Position numbers and translations under genes: made by a program. Below, piece by piece: positions 6,045 to 12,935 of a stretch of DNA of 13,426 bases. Position 1 is the stretch's first letter. Every line of letters starts with the position of its first letter. The notes beneath the pieces were generated by a model that did not search any database, had not been told where the DNA came from, and saw only the letters and a list, made by a program, of their open reading frames with translations. Source of the stretch: Planctomycetota bacterium (lineage in GTDB: Bacteria > Planctomycetota > Planctomycetia > Gemmatales > Gemmataceae); the NCBI GenBank assembly GCA_018970845.1, contig JAGWVO010000061.1, forward strand, positions 1-13,426. Direction: 5' to 3'.

Positions 6045-8246
6045 ATGCCGCGACCCTGGCCCGTCCTGCTGGCGATTTCGCTGACTCCGGCCCCGGCGAT
6101 TCCGGCGGGCCCCTCGTTCACCAACGAGGTGATGCCGATCCTGACCCGGCAAGGTTGCAACCAGGGAGCCTGCCATGGCAAAGGGGCGGGGCAAAACGGC
6201 TTCCGACTATCGCTGCGCGGCTATGCCCCCGAGCAGGACATCGCCTCGATCACCCGCGAGTACAACGGCCGCCGGATCGACCGCAACATCCCCGCGCGCA
6301 GCCTGTTGCTCACCAAGGCGACCGGCGGGGCGACGCACGAGGGAGGCCGGGTCTTCTCGCCTGAAAGCCGCGAGCATGCCACCCTCATGGAATGGATCAG
6401 GGCCGGATCTCCCGGGCCCGACGCCGACGAACCCCGGATCTCCAAGCTGGAAGTCACGCCCCTCGACAGGATCCTGAAAGTCGGCGAAAGGATCCCCCTC
6501 AAGGCGACGGCCACCTTCACCGACGGCGGCAAGCGCGATGTCACCTGGCTCACCAAGTTCGACGCCAACGAACCGGCCATCGCGGAAGTCACGCCGGCGG
6601 GCGAGGTTCTGGCCAAGCGAAACGGCGCCGCCTCGGTGCGCGCGGCGTTCCTCACCGAGGTCGCCGTGGCCAGCTTCACCATCCCGCATGAGTCGGCCGT
6701 CGATCCGGCAAAATTCCAGGCCAGGAACAACTTCATCGACGACCATGTCTTCCCCCGTCTCAAGGACCTCCGCATCGAACCCTCGGAACGGGCCGGGGAC
6801 GCCGAATTCCTCAGGCGGGTCTTCCTCGACCTCACCGGCACGCTTCCCACGCCTGCCGAGGTTCGCGCCTTCCTGGCCGACGAGGACCCGGCCAAGCGGG
6901 ACAAGCTGATCGACTCGCTGGTCGGCCGTCCGGAATTCATCGATTACTGGACACTTTTCCTTGGCGACCTTCTGCAAAACCGCAAGGAACGCGACCATGA
7001 TGTCCGCGGGGTCAAGGGAGTGAGGCAGTTCCACGAATGGCTCCGCGCCCAGGTGGCGGCGAACCGGCCCTGGGATGCCCTGGCCCGGGATGTGCTCACG
7101 GCAACCGGGAAGACCACGGATGCCCCCGCCGTCGGGTATTTCATCGTCACGGTCGGGGAGTTCCGCGAGCAGGAAAAATCGGAGGTTGCCGAGTCGGTCG
7201 CCCAGGCCTTCCTTGGAACCCGCATCGGCTGCGCTCGCTGCCACAACCATCCGCTTGAACGCTACACCCAGGACGATTTCTACCACTTCTCGGCTTTCTT
7301 CAGCCGGGTGAAACTCGATCGCAAGAACCCCAAGGAGGCACCGACAGCGCTGGCCGTGGCTCCGCGGGACGCCAACGACCGACGCCCGCCAGGGGTCAGC
7401 CAGCCGCGCACGAGGCAATATCTCCAGCCCAGGCCGCTCGACAGGTCGGAGGTCAAGGTGGCCCCCGGCGCGGACCCTCGCGTCAGCCTGGTCGAATGGA
7501 TGACCAACCCGGCCAACGAGCATTTCGCGGCCGCCATGTCCAACCGCATTTGGAAACATTTCATGGGCGTGGGACTCGTGGAACCGGTCGATGACCTTCG
7601 CGCCACCAACCCGCCCAGCAATCCGGGGCTGTTCAAGGCCCTCGCCGGGGAATTCGCCGGACATGGCCACGACCTGCGGCACCTGATCCGGGTGATCGTG
7701 AAGTCGCGCGCCTACCAACTGACATCGGCGACCTTGCCGGGCAACCAGGCCGAGACCCGCTTTTACTCGCACTACCACGCCCGTCGCCTGCCCGCCGAGG
7801 TTTTGCTCGATGCCATCTGTCAGGCCACGGGGGTGCCGGAACGGTTCGAGGGATATCCGGAGGGGGTGAGGGCCCTGCAGGTGCCGGATCCGGGAGTGAA
7901 CTCGGCTTTCCTTCGCATGTTCGGCCGGTCGGAACGGGTGACCGCCTGCACCTGCGAACGATCCGGCGAAGTGACGATGCCGCAGCTTTTGCACCTGCGC
8001 AACGGCGAGCGGATGATCGAGAAAATGGCTTCGCCCGGCGGTGTCCTCGGGAGATTGCTGGCCGGCGAGAAAAACGACGACCGGGTGATCGACGAACTGT
8101 TCCTGCGAACGCTCTCGCGGTTGCCGGAAAACGCGGAGAGGCTGGCGGTGCGCAAGGCGCTCGAGGCGGGCGACCCGAGGCCGGAGGTTTTTCGCGACCT
8201 GTTCTGGGCGCTGCTCAACGCCAAGAGCTTCGCCTTCAACTCCTGA
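6045..8246 (+). CDS. Exported DUF1549/DUF1553 protein with cytochrome-like N-terminus and Big_2 domain
   Basis: This 733-residue planctomycete-type protein has no settled biochemical role. Order: a short signal peptide (1-21); a cytochrome-like segment with C-x4-CH at residues 38-44 (GCNQGACHGK); a Big_2-like Ig domain (about 134-213); DUF1549 (about 226-420) with CxxCH at 396-400 (GCARCHNHP); and DUF1553 (about 475-725) with SNRIWKHFMGVGLVEPVDD. A further cysteine pair lies at 635 and 637 (TACTCERS). The Cys-His motifs suggest covalent haem, but C-x4-CH is not the standard spacing, so haem binding is inference. I start at the ATG at 6045, because it opens a signal peptide and the family's FTNEVMPILTRQGCN segment; the frame is open further upstream into the uxuA region without protein support. 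It leads an operon with DUF1501 and PPC genes, as in other planctomycetes. Confidence 0.93.
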   Translation: MPRPWPVLLAISLTPAPAIPAGPSFTNEVMPILTRQGCNQGACHGKGAGQNGFRLSLRGYAPEQDIASITREYNGRRIDRNIPARSLLLTKATGGATHEGGRVFSPESREHATLMEWIRAGSPGPDADEPRISKLEVTPLDRILKVGERIPLKATATFTDGGKRDVTWLTKFDANEPAIAEVTPAGEVLAKRNGAASVRAAFLTEVAVASFTIPHESAVDPAKFQARNNFIDDHVFPRLKDLRIEPSERAGDAEFLRRVFLDLTGTLPTPAEVRAFLADEDPAKRDKLIDSLVGRPEFIDYWTLFLGDLLQNRKERDHDVRGVKGVRQFHEWLRAQVAANRPWDALARDVLTATGKTTDAPAVGYFIVTVGEFREQEKSEVAESVAQAFLGTRIGCARCHNHPLERYTQDDFYHFSAFFSRVKLDRKNPKEAPTALAVAPRDANDRRPPGVSQPRTRQYLQPRPLDRSEVKVAPGADPRVSLVEWMTNPANEHFAAAMSNRIWKHFMGVGLVEPVDDLRATNPPSNPGLFKALAGEFAGHGHDLRHLIRVIVKSRAYQLTSATLPGNQAETRFYSHYHARRLPAEVLLDAICQATGVPERFEGYPEGVRALQVPDPGVNSAFLRMFGRSERVTACTCERSGEVTMPQLLHLRNGERMIEKMASPGGVLGRLLAGEKNDDRVIDELFLRTLSRLPENAERLAVRKALEAGDPRPEVFRDLFWALLNAKSFAFNS

Positions 8247-8350
8247 GCCGGGACCACCGGCAAGGGAAAGCCCATACGCGGGTTGGATGATATTGGCGCC
8301 CGGTTTCGGCCGATGTTACCGTGACCGGACAGCCATCGGGGGAATCGACC
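8247..8350 (+). promoter_or_regulatory. Intergenic gap with a Shine-Dalgarno sequence for the DUF1501 gene
   Basis: GGGGGA at 8338-8343 stands 7 bases before the ATG at 8351, and is the best ribosome-binding site in this 104-bp gap. A GTG at 8321 opens the same frame 30 bases earlier but lacks a comparable site. I see no convincing terminator or promoter hexamers here, so co-transcription with the upstream gene is likely. Confidence 0.55.
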
Positions 8351-9703
8351 ATGCTCGACATCGTGCTTGGACAAGCGGCTTCGCGTCGATGCGACGGACA
8401 GAGCCGCCGCGACATCCTCCGGGCGGGCGGCTTGGGCGCCCTGTCGCTGCCGACGCTGTTGCGCATGGAAGCGGCGACGGCCGCCGACAACCCGGGCGCC
8501 AGGGCGCCGGCCCGGGCGGGCCGGGGGCCGCGCGCCAAATCGGTGATCCTCGTCTTCCTCGGTGGCGGGCTTTCCCACCACGACAGCTTCGACCTCAAGT
8601 CCGAAGCCCCCGAGGAGATCCGCGGAAAATACAAGCCCATATCCTCCGTCATCCCGGGGTTGCAGGTCGGTGAGAAATTGCCCCGCATGGCCTCGCTCAT
8701 GGACAAGCTCACGCTCGTCAGGTCCGGTTCCCACAACAACGACCATCATGAGACCGCCACCAACTGGGTGCTTTCAGGCCGGTTCGGAACGCCATTTGGC
8801 GACTATCCCGCCATTGGCGCCGTGGTCTCCCATGAATCGGGCTTCACCGGAACACTGCCTCCCTATGTGGCCGTGCCGCGCAACCCGTCGTTCACCTGGG
8901 AACTGGGGAAATCCGCCTTTCTCGGCGGACGCTACGAATCGTTCAAGGCGGGCGATCCGAACGCCAGCGATTACAAGGTGCAGGATGTCAGCCCGGCCGA
9001 ACCCCTGCCGCCCCGAAAGATCCAGAGGCAGGAAACACTCCTCAAGGCCGTCGACAGCCTGGCGACCCGGGTGCGTGGCAACGATCAGGTCGCCACTTAC
9101 GACGAGTTTCACCAGCGGGCCGCCGCCATGATCCTCTCGACGGAGGCCCGCAAGGCCTTCGACATCGGCGCGGAGTCCGGAAAGCTGAGGGACCGATACG
9201 GCCGCAACTCCGCGGGGCAGTCGATGCTGATGGCCAGGCGGCTGGTCGAGGCGGGAGTGCGTTTCGTCACGGTGAACTACGCCGGGTGGGATCATCACGG
9301 GAAAATCTTCGAGTCGCTCGACAGGAAACTCCCCGAGTTCGACCAGGCTGTTTCCGCGCTCGTCGCCGACATGCACGACCGCGGAACCAGCCGCGACACG
9401 ATGGTTGTCGTCATGGGTGAGTTCGGAAGAACCCCGAAGATCAACAAGGACGCCGGACGCGATCACTGGGGCCAGGCCGGCTCGCTTCTCTTCTTCGGCG
9501 CCGGGGTGAAACAGGGATTCGTTTTGGGAAAAACCGACCGGCAAGGGGCGTACGCCGTGCACCGACCTGTGGCCCCGGCCGATGTCGCCTACACCATCCT
9601 TGACAGCCTGGGAATCGATCCACGCAAGCAGCTCATGTCACCCGATGGCCGCCCCATCGAGATTCTCGACCAGGGCGAACTGGTCCGCGACATCCTGGCC
9701 TGA
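8351..9703 (+). CDS. DUF1501 protein, Tat-exported, alkaline-phosphatase/sulfatase-like fold
   Basis: From the ATG at 8351 this is a 450-residue protein. An SRRDIL twin-arginine motif (residues 18-23) is followed by a hydrophobic run to about 37, so export in folded form by the Tat system is predicted, which suits a cofactor- or metal-bearing enzyme. DUF1501 signatures are VILVFLGGGLSHHDSFDLK (65-83), NDHHETATNWVLSGRFG (130-146), NYAGWDHHG (309-317), MGEFGRTPKINKDAGRDHWG (355-374) and a C-terminal stretch with PDGRPI. The Asp and His clusters resemble metal sites of the alkaline-phosphatase superfamily, to which DUF1501 has been related; catalytic activity is not established. The partner upstream is the DUF1549/DUF1553 gene and the next gene starts 8 bp after the stop. 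A GTG start at 8321 would add ten residues and is less likely. Confidence 0.93.
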   Translation: MLDIVLGQAASRRCDGQSRRDILRAGGLGALSLPTLLRMEAATAADNPGARAPARAGRGPRAKSVILVFLGGGLSHHDSFDLKSEAPEEIRGKYKPISSVIPGLQVGEKLPRMASLMDKLTLVRSGSHNNDHHETATNWVLSGRFGTPFGDYPAIGAVVSHESGFTGTLPPYVAVPRNPSFTWELGKSAFLGGRYESFKAGDPNASDYKVQDVSPAEPLPPRKIQRQETLLKAVDSLATRVRGNDQVATYDEFHQRAAAMILSTEARKAFDIGAESGKLRDRYGRNSAGQSMLMARRLVEAGVRFVTVNYAGWDHHGKIFESLDRKLPEFDQAVSALVADMHDRGTSRDTMVVVMGEFGRTPKINKDAGRDHWGQAGSLLFFGAGVKQGFVLGKTDRQGAYAVHRPVAPADVAYTILDSLGIDPRKQLMSPDGRPIEILDQGELVRDILA

Positions 9704-9711
9704 GTCCGACG

Positions 9712-10479
9712 ATGCGACGGATCCTCGCGGCATGGCTCGGCCTCGCCTTACTCGCGGCCTCGGCCCAAGAACCTGACAAAAACGCCAAGGCCAAGGAGTC
9801 ACCCGTACTCCTCATGTCGCGGCCATTGGGTGTCAGCCCCGGCCACAAAGGGAAAATCACCCTGAACGGCCTGCGCATCAACGACATCACGGAAGTCATC
9901 TCCGACACGCCAGGCATCAAGGCGAAACAGTTGGGCAAACCCCGATCCTTCAACCCGCCCAAGGATTTTCCGAAGCAAAAAACCGGCGACGGCGAGGTGG
10001 ATGTTGAGCTCGAACTTCCACCGGGCTTCGCGGGCGCGTCGGTCGCCCTGGTGGCCAAGGGCCCCAAGGGGGTCTCACCGCCCTTGGCGATAAGCGTGGA
10101 TCCCTCACCCGCGGTCACCGAGAAGGAACCCAACGACTCGTTCCAGCAGGCCCAGCCAATCATCCTGCCCGCGATGATCTCCGGAGCCATCAACAGGGAC
10201 CGCGACACCGACGTGTTCCGTTTCGAGGGCAAGGCCGGGGAAACCATCCGCGTCGATGTGTTCGCAGCCAGGCTTGGTTCACCCGCCGACTTGTACCTGA
10301 GCGCGCATGATGAGGACCGCCGCATCCTCGCCACCAGCGACGACATGCCCGGCAGCACCGACCCCGCCATTTCGCTCAAGATTCCACGAAATGGCATCTA
10401 TTATTTGTCACTGATTGAGTCACACGATGTCGGAGGCCCGACATTCCTTTACCGCGTGAGCGTGCGCCGGGAAAAATGA
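9712..10479 (+). CDS. Secreted protein with pre-peptidase C-terminal (PPC) domain
   Basis: This 255-residue protein has a Sec-type signal (MRRILAAWLGLALLAASAQE). After it comes a linker and an unassigned beta-rich segment (about 30-130) and then a PPC domain (about 137-253). The domain starts with the typical EKEPNDSFQQAQPI, continues with DTDVFRFEGKAGETIRVDV and ends in IPRNGIYYLSLIE and FLYRVSVRREK. PPC domains are beta-sandwich modules found on secreted peptidases and other exported proteins. No peptidase domain is attached here, so an accessory, binding or structural role is more likely. It follows DUF1501 by 8 bp and is probably translated from the same mRNA. A PPC-type third gene after DUF1549 and DUF1501 genes recurs in planctomycetes. 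What the first segment binds is unknown. Confidence 0.88.
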   Translation: MRRILAAWLGLALLAASAQEPDKNAKAKESPVLLMSRPLGVSPGHKGKITLNGLRINDITEVISDTPGIKAKQLGKPRSFNPPKDFPKQKTGDGEVDVELELPPGFAGASVALVAKGPKGVSPPLAISVDPSPAVTEKEPNDSFQQAQPIILPAMISGAINRDRDTDVFRFEGKAGETIRVDVFAARLGSPADLYLSAHDEDRRILATSDDMPGSTDPAISLKIPRNGIYYLSLIESHDVGGPTFLYRVSVRREK

Positions 10480-10539
10480 TCCGTTCCGATTGGCCCGGCG
10501 CTTCGATGAGGGCGAAACCAAAAAATCCATCCGTTCCGA
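10479..10539 (+). repeat. Pair of 11-bp direct repeats after the PPC gene
   Basis: ATCCGTTCCGA occurs at 10479-10489 and again at 10529-10539, exactly 50 bp apart. The first copy overlaps the last base of the PPC stop codon. An 11-base exact match within 60 bp is more than expected by chance in a short gap. It could be a protein-binding pair or the trace of a local duplication; the flanks do not match. Confidence 0.4.
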
Positions 10540-10548
10540 ACGCGGGTG

Positions 10549-10577
10549 CGAGGCGCTTGGCCGTTTGGAGCGTCTCG
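10549..10577. terminator. Candidate hairpin between the convergent PPC and dprA genes
   Basis: CGAGGCGCT at 10549-10557 pairs with AGCGTCTCG at 10569-10577 over nine positions, one a G-U wobble, with an 11-base loop. It lies in the 197-bp gap between two convergent genes, where a bidirectional terminator would be expected. On the plus strand AAA follows, not a T-run. On the minus strand a run of six T begins only about 20 bases beyond the stem. It is therefore not a canonical intrinsic terminator. Nothing else coding is seen in the gap. Confidence 0.35.
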
Positions 10578-10676
10578 AAACCACCCGCCCGCTCCCTCCG
10601 AGTAGTTTTTACTTTGTCGATTCGATTTTCTGGGTTTTCCAAGCGGTCGGGATGATGGGCCGTTCAAAGTCGAGCC

Positions 10677-11861
10677 CTACCGCCTTTCCACCCGGTTGCC
10701 CGGCAGCTTGCGCGCCGCGCGCGCCAGTTCCATCTGGAACAGAACCCGGCTCAACTCCGCCGGACCAAGGCCCGTCCGGCTGCCCAACTCATCCACGAAC
10801 AGCGGCCCGCCGGCCAGGGCGTTCCACACGGCCAGACCCGGTCCGTCGAGCGTCGGTGGCGCGACCGGCGACAGGGGTTGATCGGAAACATGGTCGGCGG
10901 CCACTGGATCCGCCTCCGTGAACAGACCACCCTGCCGCGGCATGGACGCCGGCATGTCGGCCACCGCCTCCAGCACATCGTCGAGGCCCCGGCACAGGAT
11001 CGCGCCCTTGCGGATCAACTCGTGGCAACCCGCGGCCAAAGGGTTGTCGAGCGCGCCGGGCATCGCCAGCACCGGCCGGCCCTGCTCGGCGCCATGCACG
11101 GCGGTGTGGAGAGCGCCGCTTTTTTCCCGCGCCTCCACCACCACCACGGCGCGCGACAATCCGGATATGAGCCGGTTGCGCGCCGGGAAAAGCCCGGCCT
11201 GGGGCTTTTGGGACATGGTTTGTTCGGAAATCAGGCCGCCCGACTCGATCACCGCCTCGGCCAACCGGTCATGCTCGGGCGGATACACCGATGACAACCC
11301 GTTGGCCAACACCGCCAGCGTGCGCCCCCCGCCTTCCAAGGCTCCCTCATGCGCCGCGGCATCGAGGCCTCGCGCCAGGCCCGAGATCACCGTGTAGCCG
11401 GCACGCGCCAGCCCCTCGGCCAAGCGCTTGGCTTGGCGCAAGCCATGGTTGGTGGCATCGCGCGAGCCGACGATTCCCACGGCGCGCTCGTCGGCGGCAA
11501 GGTATTTGCCCCTTAGATAAAGCAGGGGGGGCATGCCCTCAAGCGGTGCCAGGGGCGCCGGGTAGCCGGTGGCGCCATGGGCCAGCACGGTGGCCTTGTG
11601 CCTCGCCAGAAGCGCGAGCTCGGCATCCACCCGCGCGTCGCGCGCCGCCTGCGCCAGTCGGCTGGCCACCTCCCCCCGCAAGTGCGGCACCGTCTCCAGT
11701 TGGGCGGGCGTCGCCGCCAAGGCCGCAACCGCCGTTCCAAACCGCTCAAGCAACGCGGAAAGAAGGCGAGGGCCGATGCCCGGCACCAGCCTGAGAGCCA
11801 AGAGGGCGCGCAACTCTTCGGAAGCAGGCATTGTCGCGCTCATGGAACTTCGGCCATGCAT
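10677..11861 (-). CDS. dprA: DNA-processing protein DprA
   Basis: DprA binds incoming single-stranded DNA during natural transformation and loads RecA on it; it is cytoplasmic and widespread beyond known competent species. This 394-residue protein has an N-terminal helical, helix-hairpin-helix-like region (about 14-70, with RLVPGIGPRLLSALLERFG) and a Rossmann-like core. The core shows VGIVGSRDATNHG (128-140), ISGLARGLDAAAHEGAL (159-175), YPPEHDRLAEAV (193-204), FPARNRLISGLS (225-236) and GRPVLAMPGA (261-270). A C-terminal winged-helix-like domain (about 338-390) follows a proline-rich linker. All core motifs look intact. In-frame ATGs at 11861, 11843 and 11831 are possible starts and none has a clear ribosome-binding site. 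The gene is 150 bp downstream of a membrane-protein gene on the same strand and convergent with the PPC gene. Confidence 0.95.
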   Translation of the reverse strand: MHGRSSMSATMPASEELRALLALRLVPGIGPRLLSALLERFGTAVAALAATPAQLETVPHLRGEVASRLAQAARDARVDAELALLARHKATVLAHGATGYPAPLAPLEGMPPLLYLRGKYLAADERAVGIVGSRDATNHGLRQAKRLAEGLARAGYTVISGLARGLDAAAHEGALEGGGRTLAVLANGLSSVYPPEHDRLAEAVIESGGLISEQTMSQKPQAGLFPARNRLISGLSRAVVVVEAREKSGALHTAVHGAEQGRPVLAMPGALDNPLAAGCHELIRKGAILCRGLDDVLEAVADMPASMPRQGGLFTEADPVAADHVSDQPLSPVAPPTLDGPGLAVWNALAGGPLFVDELGSRTGLGPAELSRVLFQMELARAARKLPGNRVERR

Positions 11862-11884
11862 GGGATCGGATTCGCAGCGATTCC

Positions 11885-11903
11885 ATTATGCGGCATTCAT
11901 GCC
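11885..11903 (-). promoter_or_regulatory. Candidate -10 box and adjacent palindrome upstream of dprA
   Basis: On the minus strand CATAAT (11885-11890) matches five of six -10 bases and lies 23 bases before the dprA ATG at 11861. Directly upstream of it sits the inverted repeat GGCAT-GA-ATGCC (11892-11903). No TTGACA-like hexamer is correctly spaced, and the palindrome covers most of the spacer. The 150-bp gap up to 12011 holds nothing else that I can assign. This may be a dprA promoter with an overlapping operator, but support is weak. Confidence 0.25.
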
Positions 11904-12011
11904 CGTGCCACGCTCCCAGACATGCCACTTTTCAAATTGGCAGGCAAGCTGATCGATCGGCCCCAACCATTCGACCAATGGCCCCGCGACCTGTCATGCC
12001 TCGCCACGCCC

Positions 12012-12704
12012 TCAGACTTGCCCGCTTGGATGAGCATGCCCGGTTGAATTGGCGCCATCCTGCAACGGCTGGGGCGTGTTTGGAGAAGGCTTTTCTCCCA
12101 GCTGTTCCCCCACCATTTCAGGGTCATGGAGAATGATGAGGCACCAGATTGAAACGGGAATATTGAGCAAAAGACAACCCAAATCAAGCATTCCGGCAAG
12201 GCTTCCAGCGAAGGCCAACCGGTACGACCCGCCCCGGAGCATGGCGCTGGCCCCGGCCATGGTGAGGGTACCGACCATGGCCAGGCAGAACCATGATGCC
12301 GCCATGATGGGAAATATCGTCGCCTCCCTTTGCCTGTGCTGTTCATTGACCCACATCATGTGCCTGAATTGCCAATCGGTTTCCCTATTGGCAGATGGTG
12401 GTTGATCGGGAAAAACCGGTCCGGTGGAAACCGTGATGTTGGCGATCGCCATCATTGAGAACTGGAAAAACATGAACATGCCCAATCCGAAGTTGGTGGC
12501 CCCGCAGAAAAGGAGGAAAATGGCCGGCTTGCGAAGCTTGCCCCTGGTTTCCGGCCTGAGAGAATGGCTTTTCCCTTTCAAGGATCCATGAATTGCCGAT
12601 TCATCGGCCTGTTTCGGACGGAACCACCGGTAGATGGTGTAAAGGGCGCTAAGGATCGCCCCGATGGCTGTCACAAACTTGAGGATTGATGCGATGGTTT
12701 CCAT
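12012..12704 (-). CDS. Four-helix membrane protein, function unknown
   Basis: I do not recognise a characterised protein. From the ATG at 12704 it is 230 residues with hydrophobic segments at about 5-27, 61-85, 129-151 and 162-192, a positively charged loop after helix 1 (about 28-60) and a hydrophilic, proline-rich C-terminal tail. The stretch from about 150 to 197 (GASAMLRGGSYRLAFAGSLA, then NIPVSIWCLIILHDPEM) resembles a membrane segment common in planctomycete multi-pass proteins, which often end in LPFGIWALVVL followed by a PEV-like motif. The open frame extends to 12857, but the 51 extra residues are Arg- and Ala-rich and look untranslated. The start at 12704 lacks a clear ribosome-binding site. 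Base composition is a little more AT-rich than in its neighbours. dprA follows 150 bp downstream on the same strand; a functional link is not evident. Confidence 0.7.
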   Translation of the reverse strand: METIASILKFVTAIGAILSALYTIYRWFRPKQADESAIHGSLKGKSHSLRPETRGKLRKPAIFLLFCGATNFGLGMFMFFQFSMMAIANITVSTGPVFPDQPPSANRETDWQFRHMMWVNEQHRQREATIFPIMAASWFCLAMVGTLTMAGASAMLRGGSYRLAFAGSLAGMLDLGCLLLNIPVSIWCLIILHDPEMVGEQLGEKPSPNTPQPLQDGANSTGHAHPSGQV

Positions 12705-12935
12705 CGGCGCCCCATGAATCGCGAGGTCACCTACGACATTAGCCGATGAAGCGGTTGCGTTCAGCCACCTTGCTTTCGGAAAACGAGCGCAAATGAAACC
12801 GCAGACGGCCACCATCGGCCAGGCTTGGCGGCGCGAGAACCGTGATCGAAGCCGCAACCCGGTGCCTCTCGGCGCTCGGTTCCACCGCTGTCGTGTGGTA
12901 CCCTCGTTTTCCGATTTCCGTCACGGAGTGCCACC
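12705..12935. other. Divergent intergenic region
   Basis: This 231-bp gap separates the divergent four-helix membrane-protein gene and the hydrolase gene and should carry both promoters. I find no convincing -35/-10 pair, tRNA or small ORF with family resemblance. The only clear signal is GGAG at 12925-12928, 7 bases before the hydrolase ATG. Confidence 0.5.

Noticed and set aside
6207..7994. A 595-codon minus-strand open frame inside the DUF1549/DUF1553 gene
   Set aside because: It is fully antisense to a gene with clear domains, and its composition and lack of motifs mark it as a shadow frame.
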